Shown piece after piece: positions 1 to 9,404 of a stretch of 64,000 bases of DNA (its first letter is position 1; the number at the start of each line of letters is the position of its first letter). The notes below the pieces were generated by a model that was not told the DNA's origin, did not search any database, and was given only the letters and a program-made list of their open reading frames with translations. The position numbers and the translations under genes are program-made. Source of the DNA: Aquatica leii. Lineage: Eukaryota; Arthropoda; Insecta; Coleoptera; Lampyridae. Where the stretch lies: NCBI GenBank assembly GCA_035610365.1, contig CM069432.1, positions 264,799,177 to 264,863,176 of the forward strand. Direction: 5' to 3'.

Positions 1-237
1 TAGAGGACGACGAAGATGAAGCTGCGAAGGAGGAGGACGACGATGACGTTATAATAAACGAGGTTGTGCCTGAAAGAATAATACTCGACGATGACGATAA
101 AGATGATTATACAGAAAGTGGTCTTATACCGGGCGTTGTGGTTAAGGAAGAACCAATCGATGATGGTTTCATGGATGTCGAAGGGGGCCTAGTCAGAACG
201 AAGGAAGTTAATATTAAGGCTGAAGCTAACGATAACG
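1..237 (+). CDS. Acidic protein, 5'-partial: penultimate visible coding exon
   Basis: Open from position 3 to a splice donor (GTATG) at 238, ending in phase 1 after one G. The translation is very acidic, with runs of Asp and Glu near the left edge (EEDDDDV) and again at about residues 26-34. It contains VKEEPID, which fits the psi-K-x-E SUMO-attachment consensus. No folded domain is visible, so this is probably a disordered segment. The downstream partner exon is at 8894, where the phase matches exactly (G + AT = Asp). The rest of the gene lies left of the window. I do not recognise the family. A nuclear or RNA-processing protein would suit the composition, but that is a guess. Confidence 0.7.
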
Positions 238-939
238 GTATGCTTTTTTTTTTAAATTTGCATCGGTTTGTTTCATTGCGAAAAGGATTAACTTCGTTTG
301 ACGACTTTCGTTTTTGTTGTTTTTCTTGTCATGAATTAATAATCACAGTGTATATATTATTTAGAAGTTCGATGTAATAACCTGCATATTTTTTTGCTCT
401 GCCAGAATTACAGGGTTCTGTGACCATGCAATTTTTATTAATATACAAGGTACTACAAGAATTTGTGATCATACTGTTATTTTACATATTTTATTCGCAA
501 CAGTTCACTTACGCAATTAGAAAATGTTTGTTTAAAATCCATCATATACAGGGTATTTAAAACAAAATTTGAGAATTGTAATGAATCTTGAATTGTGCAA
601 TGGACAGAGGACTACAAAATACAAAAATGAAAAGGAGGGCACCAAAGAAAAAACGGGAAATGGGAAAAACTTGAATATAAAAAACTGTACGCAGGAGGAA
701 CGAGAAGTACAGAATTAAAGAGAATAATTAAAGCAGCAAAGATGAACCGTAATGAAAAGTCATACAGTGAAACTGGCGGGACCAGATAAAATTTCTGCTT
801 TGTCAAATTTTTCGTTTTGTTTAGAAAATACATAGATAATAAATTCTTATGACAGATACATAGTAAAAAAAGAAATAACAAAATGTGACATTTACATATT
901 TTTAATGTGTAATTTATTTTTAAAAATCGAACATACATT
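238..939 (+). other. Intronic, no gene seen
   Basis: First part of the 8656-bp intron (238-8893) of the acidic-protein gene. It is AT-rich. No open frame longer than about 100 codons here has recognisable content. Purine-rich stretches at about 620-760 look like decayed repeat DNA but could not be assigned. Confidence 0.6.
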
Positions 940-1165
940 TTCTAGTCATCCAAAAATTATTGCATCGATGCTCCCTCTAAAGCTGAGAAAGCAGAAAAGG
1001 AGAAGGGCGAAGAGAAAACAAATTAAAGGCATGTCGATGTACCTATATTTTGTGTAATTTTTTTGCAAAATTTTAAGTACATTTTTTAAAGACTTGATTT
1101 ACTGAAATTAAAGAATAGTCTATTTTCAGCCGTTTTACAGATTAAATAAAGAAACTTTTTTGTAA
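940..1165 (+). repeat. Diverged copy of the intronic R repeat
   Basis: Shares extended similarity with 1720-1870 and 5090-5170 (core: AAAAATTATGGCATCGATGC, then an A/G-rich stretch, then AAAGGCATGTCGATGTAC). It lacks the unit start (TATGTACACTTA) seen in the other copies, so it is a partial unit. Non-coding. Confidence 0.6.
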
Positions 1166-1169
1166 GAAT

Positions 1170-1463
1170 GGTATTACAACCATATTCAACTCGACAGGTA
1201 AAATCTCTCAAATTCTTCCTTTTCCCAAAGACAAATTTTTAACATTTTTAATTCAAGGTGTATACCAAATTCCTTGTTCATGCGGTTTGGTCTACATCGG
1301 TAAAACTAGTCGTTCCGTCGTACGTATTTTAGAACATAATCGTTGTATAAAGAAAAAACATGTTCCTAAATCTGCCATTGCTGAACATTATTTTACCACA
1401 GGCCACAATATAGATTTTGCGAACATACCCAATCAGAGTCGAGTTCCTCCCACTTCTTCTTAA
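1170..1463 (+). pseudogene. Penelope-like element, GIY-YIG endonuclease fragment
   Basis: One reading frame runs from about 1170 to a TAA at 1461-1463. It has a lead-in PFPKDKFLTFLIQ, then GVYQIPCSCGLVYIGKT, which has the GVY/GLVYIG core of GIY-YIG nucleases with the CxC pair typical of Penelope-like retroelements. The downstream KSAIAEHYFTTGHNI matches the conserved AEH...TGH segment. Only the C-terminal endonuclease and the end of the linker remain; no reverse transcriptase is seen upstream. In the family this domain nicks target DNA for integration. A second fragment of the same element type is split by a Gypsy insertion at 52330-52379 and 58402-58460. Confidence 0.75.
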
Positions 1464-1558
1464 GTCACTTCTATGGAGTTTAGAATCTGGCTTGGTTAAC
1501 AAATTGATTGCCTAATTCTGTAGTGTTTCTTTGTTTTATTATCGTTTACTTCTTTAAG

Positions 1559-2054
1559 TATGTACACTTACGAAAAGAAAAAACGGGACACTATCCGCTT
1601 TTAAGTTGAAATATGTACGACACAAACGAAATAAAATGGCGCTAGAAACCTTAATAAAGAAAAACAATATTATAGACGAGTGGAACAACCCGTAACATTT
1701 TAATAACCATAAATTCTCTACTGATGCAAAAATTATGGCATGGATCCCTCCTAAAGTTTAGAAAGGGAGATGAAAAAAAACAAAGGCATGTCGATGTACT
1801 TATATTTTTGTTTTGCAAATTTTTAAGTACATTATTTAAAGTCCTGATTTGCTCAGATTAAGGACCAGTCGATTTTCGTTCCCTTTTTGTTTGCTATAAC
1901 CGGGCGAAACTGCATTATTCTATTTAAAAACTATGTTTGTACATCGGATATTTTATTTAATCATATTAAACGCGTCGTGATGGTTTGCGGGGCTCCTGTA
2001 TATTAAAAAATATTGTAAAGTGATAGAATCGACTCTATTCTTATTTTAATTTGA
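1559..2054 (+). repeat. R repeat, copy 1
   Basis: Begins TATGTACACTTACGAAAAG and ends in a TA-rich tail at the TTAT used as the Gypsy target site. The same start recurs at 4971-4990 and 5314-5333 and most of the body recurs in 4972-5540, so three units lie head to tail once the Gypsy copy is removed. Non-coding, AT-rich, family unknown. Confidence 0.7.
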
Positions 2055-2058
2055 TTAT

Positions 2059-2322
2059 TGAAACGTTCGAGAAATTATTTACAAATGCAAGAGCCTTCTA
2101 GAAGCTGTCTAGAAGATATAGCGAAAAGTAGGGAACGCTCTAGAAGGATTCGCCGATGTCTATAAATGCCGAAGATGGAAATCGTAGGTCAGTTATTGCT
2201 GGAATGCGATTGTAGCAGTGTTAAGAAGATCATCAAGTGGAAATAAATCGTTAGCACGCGTATTTCTACATAAATATACCGAGAATAATCGTGTACGTGA
2301 TTATTAGTGTAAACAAGTGTCA
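2059..2322 (+). repeat. LTR, forward copy
   Basis: Starts TGAAACGTTCGAG and ends AAGTGTCA. It contains a TATA-like TATAAAT near 2160 and an AATAAA near 2241-2248, so the + orientation is the sense direction of the following pol region. It is followed directly by GGCTATCCGGAGG rather than a usual TGG-starting primer site. Confidence 0.7.
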
Positions 2323-2592
2323 GGCTATCCGGAGGTTTTTTTTTCGTATTTATTTATTAAAAACTAATTTATTTATAGCGACTAAAAATTAGGTTTACTT
2401 ATTCTAGAAATATGTACACTTTTAAATTAACCGAACTAATTAAATGCAATAATATTTAATAAAAAACACTTACACTATAATTTATATCACTTACAAGAAG
2501 ATAAGATAACGTCCTCGGATAGCCTGGAACAAGGCGAGCAAAAGAAACAAAAAGTAATCTCATCTAGTCAGACTCCGGAGATTACAATCCAA

Positions 2593-4708
2593 ATGGCATC
2601 GCCTAAAGAGCAATTGCATAGCATTTATCTCGATGGCAAGATCAATGGGAGAAGCGTCCAGTTACTGGTTGACACGGGAGCGACGAAGACCATCATTCGT
2701 CCTGACATGTAATTGGATAACGAGAAGACATCACCAGTAACAGTACGACTTCGAACGGCGACGGGCGACGAAATACCTACTCACGGACCAGTCAAAGTAA
2801 CCATTGGTTTGGGAAATGGAGTACTCGACCATCAAGTACTGGTAGCCGACATCACGGAAGAAGTTATCCTGGGAATGGACGTGATAAAGAAGTATGGGTT
2901 CCATTTGGATATGAAGAACGATGTCCTAAAGATCGACAATGAAGAAATTCCTTTTCATTCGTCGGAGAAGGCAGCCGTGCGAGTCTTATTGAGTAAAGAT
3001 GTGACCCTGCCTGCAAGGACTGAAAGTGTGGTGATGGCACGCCTGGATGGAAGTCTCTGGGAAGGCTACATACGCGCGATTGAACCAATGGAGGGCGGTT
3101 TAGTTGAAAAGGGACTACTCGTTGGCAGAACTTTAGTACGAGTAAAGAACACGATGCCAGTAAGGATCTTAAACATCAACTCAGATCCTGTAACGTTGAA
3201 AAAGAAGACCGTGGTAGGCCAATGCACGCCAATATCACAAATTGTGAGATGCGTGAAGTCGAACGAAGATACGTCGCCGAAGAAGTGTCCACAACATCTA
3301 TTGGACATTCTTACCACCAAATGCCAAAACCTCAGCCAAGACCAACTGGCTAAAGTTAAAGTGTTGATCCAAGAGTACCAAGATGTGTTCGCGCTGGAGA
3401 GTGGCTCCAAAGGAAGAACTAACGTAGTGAAACATAAAATTAATACCGGAGACGCTCGGCCAATACGACAACATCCACGCAGACTTCCTTTGGCGAAAAG
3501 AGAAGAAGCCGAACAAATAATTACGGATATGGAGAGAGAAGGCGTGATTGAACCTTCCAGTAGCCCATGGGCATCCCCAGTGGTACTCGTAAAGAAGAAG
3601 GATGGATCAACGAGGTTTTGCGTAGACTACAGGCAACTAAACGACGTGACCAAAAAGGACAGCTACCTTTTACCCGGAATTGACGATACGCTAGACACCC
3701 TGTCAGGATCCCAGTGGTTTTCTACGTTTTACGATCGGAACTGGTTTGTGGCAGTTCACTGTAATGCCCTTCGGCCTGTGTAACGCTCCTGCAACGTTGG
3801 AGCGTTTGATGGAGACCATCTTGCGTGGATTGTCTTGGAAGACGTGCTTGGTTTACCTGGACGACGTGATCGTGGTTGGAAGGTCGTTTGAAGAGCACTT
3901 GAACAACTTGAAGGAAGTGTTCCAGCGTGGGGCTAACCTCAAACTGAGCCCAAAGAAGTGCCACGTATTTAAGAAGGAAGTCCAATACCTTGGCCACGTC
4001 GTATCTAGAGATGGAGTAAGGGCTGACCCAGACAAAATCCGAGCAGTGCAAGCATGGCCAAGACCGATCGACAAACATCAGGTCCGAAGTTTCCTTGGGT
4101 TGTGCACTTATTATAGGAGATTTGTACCCGGATTTGCCAATATTGCCAAACCATTGACAAAATTAACCGAAGAGAAAGCAGAATTTAGATGGAATGAAGA
4201 CTGCGAAAATTCTTTTAATCAACTAAAACAAGCCCTAGTCACTTCGTCGATTTTGAGTTATCCAAGAGAAGATGGAAAGTTTATTTGGGATACCGACGCA
4301 AGCAATCTGGCCATAGGCGTGGTCCTTTCGCAAGTTCAAGATGGACAAGAAAAAGTTATCGCGTATTTTAGCAAGGTTTTGTCCAGGCCAGAAAGGAATT
4401 ATTGCGTGACTAGGAGGGAGCTGTTAGCAGTCGTTAAGTCCATCGAACATTTCTACAAGTATTTGTATGGACGAAAATTTTTACTGAGAACAGACCACGC
4501 CGCTTTAAAATGGCTTCTGCAGTTCCGTAACCCAGAAGGACAAGTGGCAAGATGGATCGAGAGACTGCAAGAGTATGACTATGACACAGAACACCGTGCC
4601 GGAAGCAGTCATCGAAACGCTGATGCCTTGTCCAGAAGACCATGTCCGGCGGACTGCAGCCATTGTTCGCGACTGGAAGAAAAAGTCGAATGTCTCCGGA
4701 TAGCCTGA
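2593..4708 (+). pseudogene. Gypsy pol remnant: protease, RT, RNase H
   Basis: Translation begins MASPKEQLHSIYLDGKI. The aspartic protease motif LVDTGATKTIIRP follows, then an in-frame TAA at 2710. The frame continues through the RT lead-in ([25 protein letters not shown]). At about 3722-3750 some 20 codons covering RT motif A are missing and the frame changes. The second frame carries [12 protein letters not shown], the RT active site YLDDVIVV, GLCTYYRRFVPGF and RNase H (TDASNLAIGVVLSQ, LRTDHAALKWL, NADALSRRP). It stops inside the reversed LTR junction at 4708 and no integrase follows. Clearly inactive. Confidence 0.85.
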
Positions 4709-4969
4709 CACTTGTTTACACTAATAATCACGTACACGATTATTCTCGGTATATTTATGTAGACATACGCGTGCTAACGATTTATTTCCACTTGATAATC
4801 TTCTTAACACTGCTACAATCGCATTCCAGCAATAACTGACCTACGATTTCCATCTTCGGCATTTATAGACATCGGCGAATCCTTCTAGAGCGTTCCCTAC
4901 TTTTTGCTATATCTTCTAGACAGTTTCTAGAAGGCTCTTGCATTTGTAAATAATTTCTCGAACGTTTCA
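4706..4969 (-). repeat. LTR, reverse copy
   Basis: Near-identical reverse complement of 2059-2322, also 264 bp, with differences scattered singly. Because the + strand reads TGACACTTG...CGTTTCA, both copies keep TG...CA ends. The flanking TTAT at 4970-4973 pairs with 2055-2058. Confidence 0.75.
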
Positions 4970-4971
4970 TT

Positions 4972-5540
4972 ATGTACACTTATGAAAAGTTAAAACGGGA
5001 CAATATTCGCTTTGAAGTACAAACATGTACGATACAAAAGAGATAAAATGCCGGTAACAGCCGGTAACATTTTAATAACCATAAATTCTCTACTGATGCA
5101 AAAATTATGGCATCGATGCCTCCTAAAGATGAGAAAGGGGGAAGAAAAAAAAACAATTAAAGGCATTTCCTTGAGACATTGTCTAAATTTTTGTGTAATT
5201 AAGGTTTCAAAGGTGTCGCAATCATTTGTAGTCTCCTGTATATTAAAAAATAATGTAAAATGACAGAATCTACTTTATTTGAATTCGACTATGCTTTATT
5301 TAATTTAATTTAATTATGTACACTTAAGAAAAGAAAAAGCGGGACACTTGATTTACTGAAATTAAGAACAGTCGATTGTTAACTCTTTTTGTTTGCTATA
5401 ACCGAGTTAAACTTCATTCTTCTATTTAAAAACTATTTCTATATCGGATATTTTATTTAAACAAATATTTCAAAGATGTCACAACCTTTTATAGTCTTCT
5501 GTATATTGAAAAATAGTGCAGCGTGGCAATGTAGCTACGG
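4972..5540 (+). repeat. R repeat, copies 2 and 3 in tandem
   Basis: Copy 2 (about 4972-5313) and copy 3 (about 5315-5540) both begin TATGTACACTTA and carry GAAAAG...CGGGACA. Copy 2 lacks the middle of the unit. Copy 3 jumps from the start to the GATTTACTGAAATTAAGAAC segment, so each has a different internal deletion. The 2/3 junction shows what the Gypsy target looked like before insertion. Confidence 0.65.
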
Positions 5541-5803
5541 AAGATTGAACCAGAACCGTGTATACTTGAAAACTATGCGTTGTAAAAACAAACCGTTTTG
5601 GATTAATAAAATTTGTTTAAACGCATTTTCCGTAAGTATGTAAAAATTTAAATCATTTTATCTTCGCGTATTTTTATTTTTGAGTTTTGGAAAACAATTT
5701 TCATACTAGTATAGAGTATTAACATATTTTTTTAGTCACTCCAAACATTTTGACTAAATCTTTAGTTAGTACTTTTTCTTATTCATTTTATTTGATTGAT
5801 GTA
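5541..5803 (+). other. Intronic, nothing recognised
   Basis: AT-rich sequence between the R repeats and the fold-back element, with no coding content or repeat match seen. Confidence 0.5.
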
Positions 5804-6766
5804 CATGGTGAGTTACGATTATTCACTCAGTCTCTTGTGCTAAAACGGTATAAAATATCAGTCTATTTTTTTAGTAAGATATGTAAAGTGTTGAGGACTA
5901 TCTTATAAAATTATTTTTAGCTTACAGGGTGCTTTAGAAAATTATGACGTATCAAAGTTAGGTTATACGTTAAAAATTAGGTTCACTTTATTAAAAATTT
6001 TCTATACCTATCCATTATCAATTTCGAGAAAATTGTGATTTTGAGAGAAATATTCAACTCAAAAAAGAATTAAAAACACGGAAACGTTCTAGTTAAAACA
6101 ACAGATATTTATACCAAATGATTGTGTTCTTTAGGGCTTTCATTGGCTCTGTGTAGGATTTCGATATTTTTCACATATTGTTTAAAAAAGGGATTCTAAT
6201 TTTATATTTTTCAAAGATCAAAAACTTTCTTAACTTAACTCGATCACCCTGTATTTTACTATGTTATGGGAAAGAACATTACATTTTCTATCAAAAACTT
6301 TTTCTAATGCATATGTCTAAAATTAATGTTTGTTTGAATGTATTAAACAATGTTGCTTGATGCGAAGTAATAACATTCTGCTGAACTTTCATTGTTTATT
6401 ATTTTGTAATGAATATACACAACGTTTCGATTGCTGTGGTATATGCAATAAAATTAATGATTAAAAAGTTATTAAAAACATTCTCTCAAATTAGTAAAAA
6501 AATAAATAGATAGTAAAACTGTCTGCTATTGCTATCAAAACTGTCTATGCGACCATAATTTAATTAAAAATACACTCAATATGATGGCAATCTTTTCTAT
6601 TAAAATAATTCCTTATGATATGTTACAATTGTCTAAAGCACCATGTATAACTGAAAATAATTTAAAAAATAGTCATTAACACTTAACATATCTCAGTAAA
6701 ACGTTAGGGTAATATCTTCTACCGCTTCGGCACGAGAGACCGAGGGAATAGTCGTAACTCACTCTG
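5804..6766. mobile_element. Fold-back MITE with about 121-bp arms, TA duplication
   Basis: Flanked by TA (5802-5803, 6767-6768). The left arm (5804-5924) and right arm (about 6648-6766) are reverse complements over nearly their whole length. The left starts CATGGTGAGTTACGATTATT; the reverse complement of the right starts CAGAGTGAGTTACGACTATT. Without its centre it would be a near-perfect 240-bp hairpin. Non-coding; TA target and TIRs suggest a Tc1/mariner-mobilised MITE (inference). Confidence 0.75.
5925..6645. mobile_element. Inner TA-flanked element in the hairpin loop
   Basis: Begins CAGGGTGCTTTAGAAAATTA and its reverse-complement end reads CATGGTGCTTTAGACAATTG, with TA on each side (5923-5924, 6646-6647). 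TIR similarity runs for about 35 bp. It occupies the exact loop of the outer fold-back. It could be a second insertion into the loop TA or the natural interior of one longer-TIR element. No transposase frame is visible. Confidence 0.6.
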
Positions 6767-7862
6767 TATTATTTTACATGTGATGTACAGTGAAACCTAC
6801 CTGCCAATGACCCGGGGCGTTGTACAGCTTACCGCATTTACAAAAAATTCATAAATCTACTATTGTAGTTTTTACGGTTCGTAAGAAAAAATATGCGGCA
6901 GGTAGTGTTATAATCCTTTTTTTTCTTTATGCATTTTTTAAATAAAATAATAAAACCTGACAATACGAACATTTTTCTAACCTGGTCCCGGCAGTTTTCG
7001 TTTTAGCAGTCGAATCTACATTGATTTGAGTCCGAATTGTAAATTTTTATTTTGCAATTTGGAGACTTGATATTCTATTGATTTTTTTTACAAAATTTGC
7101 GTTTCTTTTCTATAATTTATTAACTCATCTAACGAGTTAGCAGATTTGTGGGAATGTTCTTAAAATGACATTAAGTGTTAGATGTTTCTAATTTTGTTAC
7201 CTTTAAGGTTCTACCAACTTGAATTTAGATACAGTGAAATTCAAGTTAAAATGATTTTCTATAATTGTTTAATCTTTTAACCCACCAAGGGTTTCTTCTA
7301 TAATTCGATAAGGTTTTATCACCACATTAACGATAAAAAATTGAATCTAAGTGTTTATTTATGGATTGCATTGTTTATGAAATATAAACAGCTAATGTGT
7401 GTTTTTGATAACACATTATCTTCAACATTCTTTCGAAATTCGTTTGTTTTCAAAGTTTTTCGTGTCTATCTTTGTGTATTTTAGATATTTTGTATTTTGT
7501 AACTCAAATTATCATATAGAAATGTTTTGATTCCTTCCCACAGGAACTCTTTTGAATTACACGGTGTTTTCATCGTGGTCTCAGGATCTTAGGGTTTTCT
7601 TAGATATCTAAGACGATGATTGTCAGAAACACAAGTTTTCGGCTTCAAAATTTGTAGTGTAGTTGATTTAGAATTTTTTCATCGTTGAGATAAGCGGAGT
7701 TGGTTTGGTATATGCATCTTGTATGATTTTTGGATCTAATAATGAGGAACGTAAATTACCGTATGATTTCATTTGTGGTTAAAGGGCGGGGTTTGGGTGA
7801 AAGGTTGGTACCGACACGAACTTGACGTGTAGGATTTTGAGTTAGGATTAGGCATGTACATA
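6767..7862 (+). other. Intronic, nothing recognised
   Basis: About 1.1 kb of AT-rich intron of the acidic-protein gene. No coding remnant, terminal repeat or tandem structure was recognised. Confidence 0.5.
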
Positions 7863-7864
7863 TA

Positions 7865-8666
7865 CTAAGTGACATAGTAGTCAAAAGACTCAAGTAATAA
7901 TTTGTTTATTTCAATAATATTATATCGGGTAGGTAGAACTTGTGAAAAATTAGTAATGGATTGGGCCTCCATACTGAGCTACGTACTCATTAACACATCT
8001 GGGCATACTTCTAATGAGATGATCAATTTCTTCTCAGTGAGTCTCATTCCATGCTACCTGTACAAGTACCGCTAAAATTTGTGGGGGTAAATTTTGCAAC
8101 CGCCTACCAATCATGTCTCAATTAGTGACCGTCATGGTCCTGTTAGAACAATGGATTTTGGAGATTGCTGAGGTAGGGTAGAACATGTGAAGACCAAAAG
8201 TGACCTACTACTGAGGGCAATAGCTTGCCATACCATAACTCTCACAATGCGGTACACGTCTTTCCACAGGAAATAGCGCCCCTTTTATTCTTGCTCCTAC
8301 TGAACTCATTCTCTGTGCTATTGCAGTCGATGCTCAGAGGTGAGCGGTAACACAAGGTAAGGGCGGTATGAACACAGATCAAAACTCTAAAGCCGTTTTG
8401 TACCTCTTATTCTTCGTGTTAGATCTTCCTGGAACCATACCTGACAGCAGCGCACCACGCTACTCTGCAGTCTGTCTAAATGATAAACCAGTTTCTCTCA
8501 GATCCACCATTCACCTCCTATCAATCTCGCTCCATTGATGGACATTTAAGTGCCTTCTTGCTTTAGGCATTACAAACTGATCGTTTTTTGTTTCTACCAA
8601 AAGAAACCTAGGTACAAAACATTGAAATAAAGAAATTATGAGTGTTCTGATTTCTATGTCACTTAG
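7865..8666 (-). mobile_element. Decayed Tc1-like transposon with TIRs
   Basis: TA-flanked (7863-7864, 8667-8668) with 13-bp perfect inverted ends (CTAAGTGACATAG / CTATGTCACTTAG). The minus strand at about 8080-7960 still reads EEIDHLIRSMPRCVNEYVAQ, the C-terminal signature of IS630/Tc1 transposases. The rest is broken by stops and frame changes, and at 802 bp the copy is shorter than a full element (about 1.3 kb). Not autonomous. Confidence 0.75.
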
Positions 8667-8893
8667 TACAGATTCTCTACCTGGTACACTGACACAGCAA
8701 TCGGTTGGCTTATATTACAGCGGAATCGCTTTGGTAAATAGAATAACTAGATTCGGGGAATTTTAGTTCTTGCATTCAGTTACTTCAAATTTCTACATAC
8801 GTAGATATAATTCTAACTTGTTAACTGTTCCAAATGGAAGGATTAATTAAAAGATATGATTTTATAAAATTTTTAACATAGAATTCTGTTTAG

Positions 8894-9263
8894 ATGATGC
8901 CGAACTGATAGCACCCGAGCCACAAACTAAATCCGACTCGACGGATACAACGCACACTGAGGTTGTGAGTACAATAGATGGTAATGTAGAATTTGAAAGC
9001 GGCGCGCCCGCGACGTCGACTAATATAAGCGGTAAAATAAAAATAAACATAACTAAGCCTATTCCCGCGATAGTTCCTAAAGAAAATAAAGATGTGGTCG
9101 AGGACGAATTAAAGAACGATTTTATTGACCCGAGTCAGCCGTTGCCACTGGCGAAGAGCCGGTACAACTCAACGTTAAACCGGCGGTGCAAGGGCTCGAA
9201 TTGAAACGACAACCGTTAGTGAAAAAAGGTTCCGAATTAACGGGTTTGTGCTCGATAATGTGA
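8894..9263 (+). CDS. Acidic protein, terminal coding exon (apparent 1-base frame break)
   Basis: Acceptor TTTAG at 8889-8893; the phase joins the donor at 237. The exon is Asp/Glu/Thr-rich, then has KIKINITKPIPAIVP and a Pro-rich DPSQPLP. The literal frame then gives a short basic tail and stops at 9202-9204. The frame starting at 9150 instead continues smoothly (GEEPVQLNVKP, LELKRQPLVKKG, ELTGLCSIM) to TGA at 9261-9263, as if one base were missing near 9149. The shifted tail ends in CSIM, a CaaX-type box (prelamin A has the same four residues). No intron fits in the gap, so this is a sequence error, an allele, or a coincidence. Which stop is real is unresolved. Confidence 0.65.
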
Positions 9264-9352
9264 TTATTTGGTTTAAGACTTGTAAATATTTTTAATGGTG
9301 AAAATGGACTGTGCGTGATTGTGCTAAGTGTATAAATATGTAAAAAAGGAAA

Positions 9353-9371
9353 AATAAAAGTTGTAAATAAA
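9353..9371 (+). terminator. Poly(A) signals of the acidic-protein gene
   Basis: AATAAA at 9353-9358 and again at 9366-9371, about 90-110 bp past the downstream candidate stop and correctly placed for cleavage near 9385-9400. Confidence 0.6.
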
Positions 9372-9404
9372 CATTCCACACAGATTTGTGGTTGTAAAGA
9401 AATA

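Larger units (their letters stand above)
2059..4969 (+). mobile_element. Ty3/Gypsy copy with inverted LTRs and TTAT duplication
   Basis: A Gypsy-type protease/RT/RNase H region is bounded by two 264-bp LTR copies in opposite orientation (2059-2322 forward, 4706-4969 reverse). The inverted match extends about 12 bp into the interior (2323-2334 against 4695-4705). TTAT stands on both outer sides (2055-2058 and 4970-4973). Removing the element rebuilds an R-repeat junction like the one at about 5313. Gag and integrase are absent. A normal LTR element has direct LTRs, so this one is rearranged or arose by aberrant reverse transcription or integration. Confidence 0.75.

Noticed and set aside
612-938. 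108-codon minus-strand open frame in the first intron
   Set aside because: Lys/Phe/Leu-rich AT-type translation with no motif; no splice or promoter context.
4642-4839. Open frame running from Gypsy RNase H into the reversed LTR
   Set aside because: It is a different frame from RNase H and mostly antisense LTR; no protein content.
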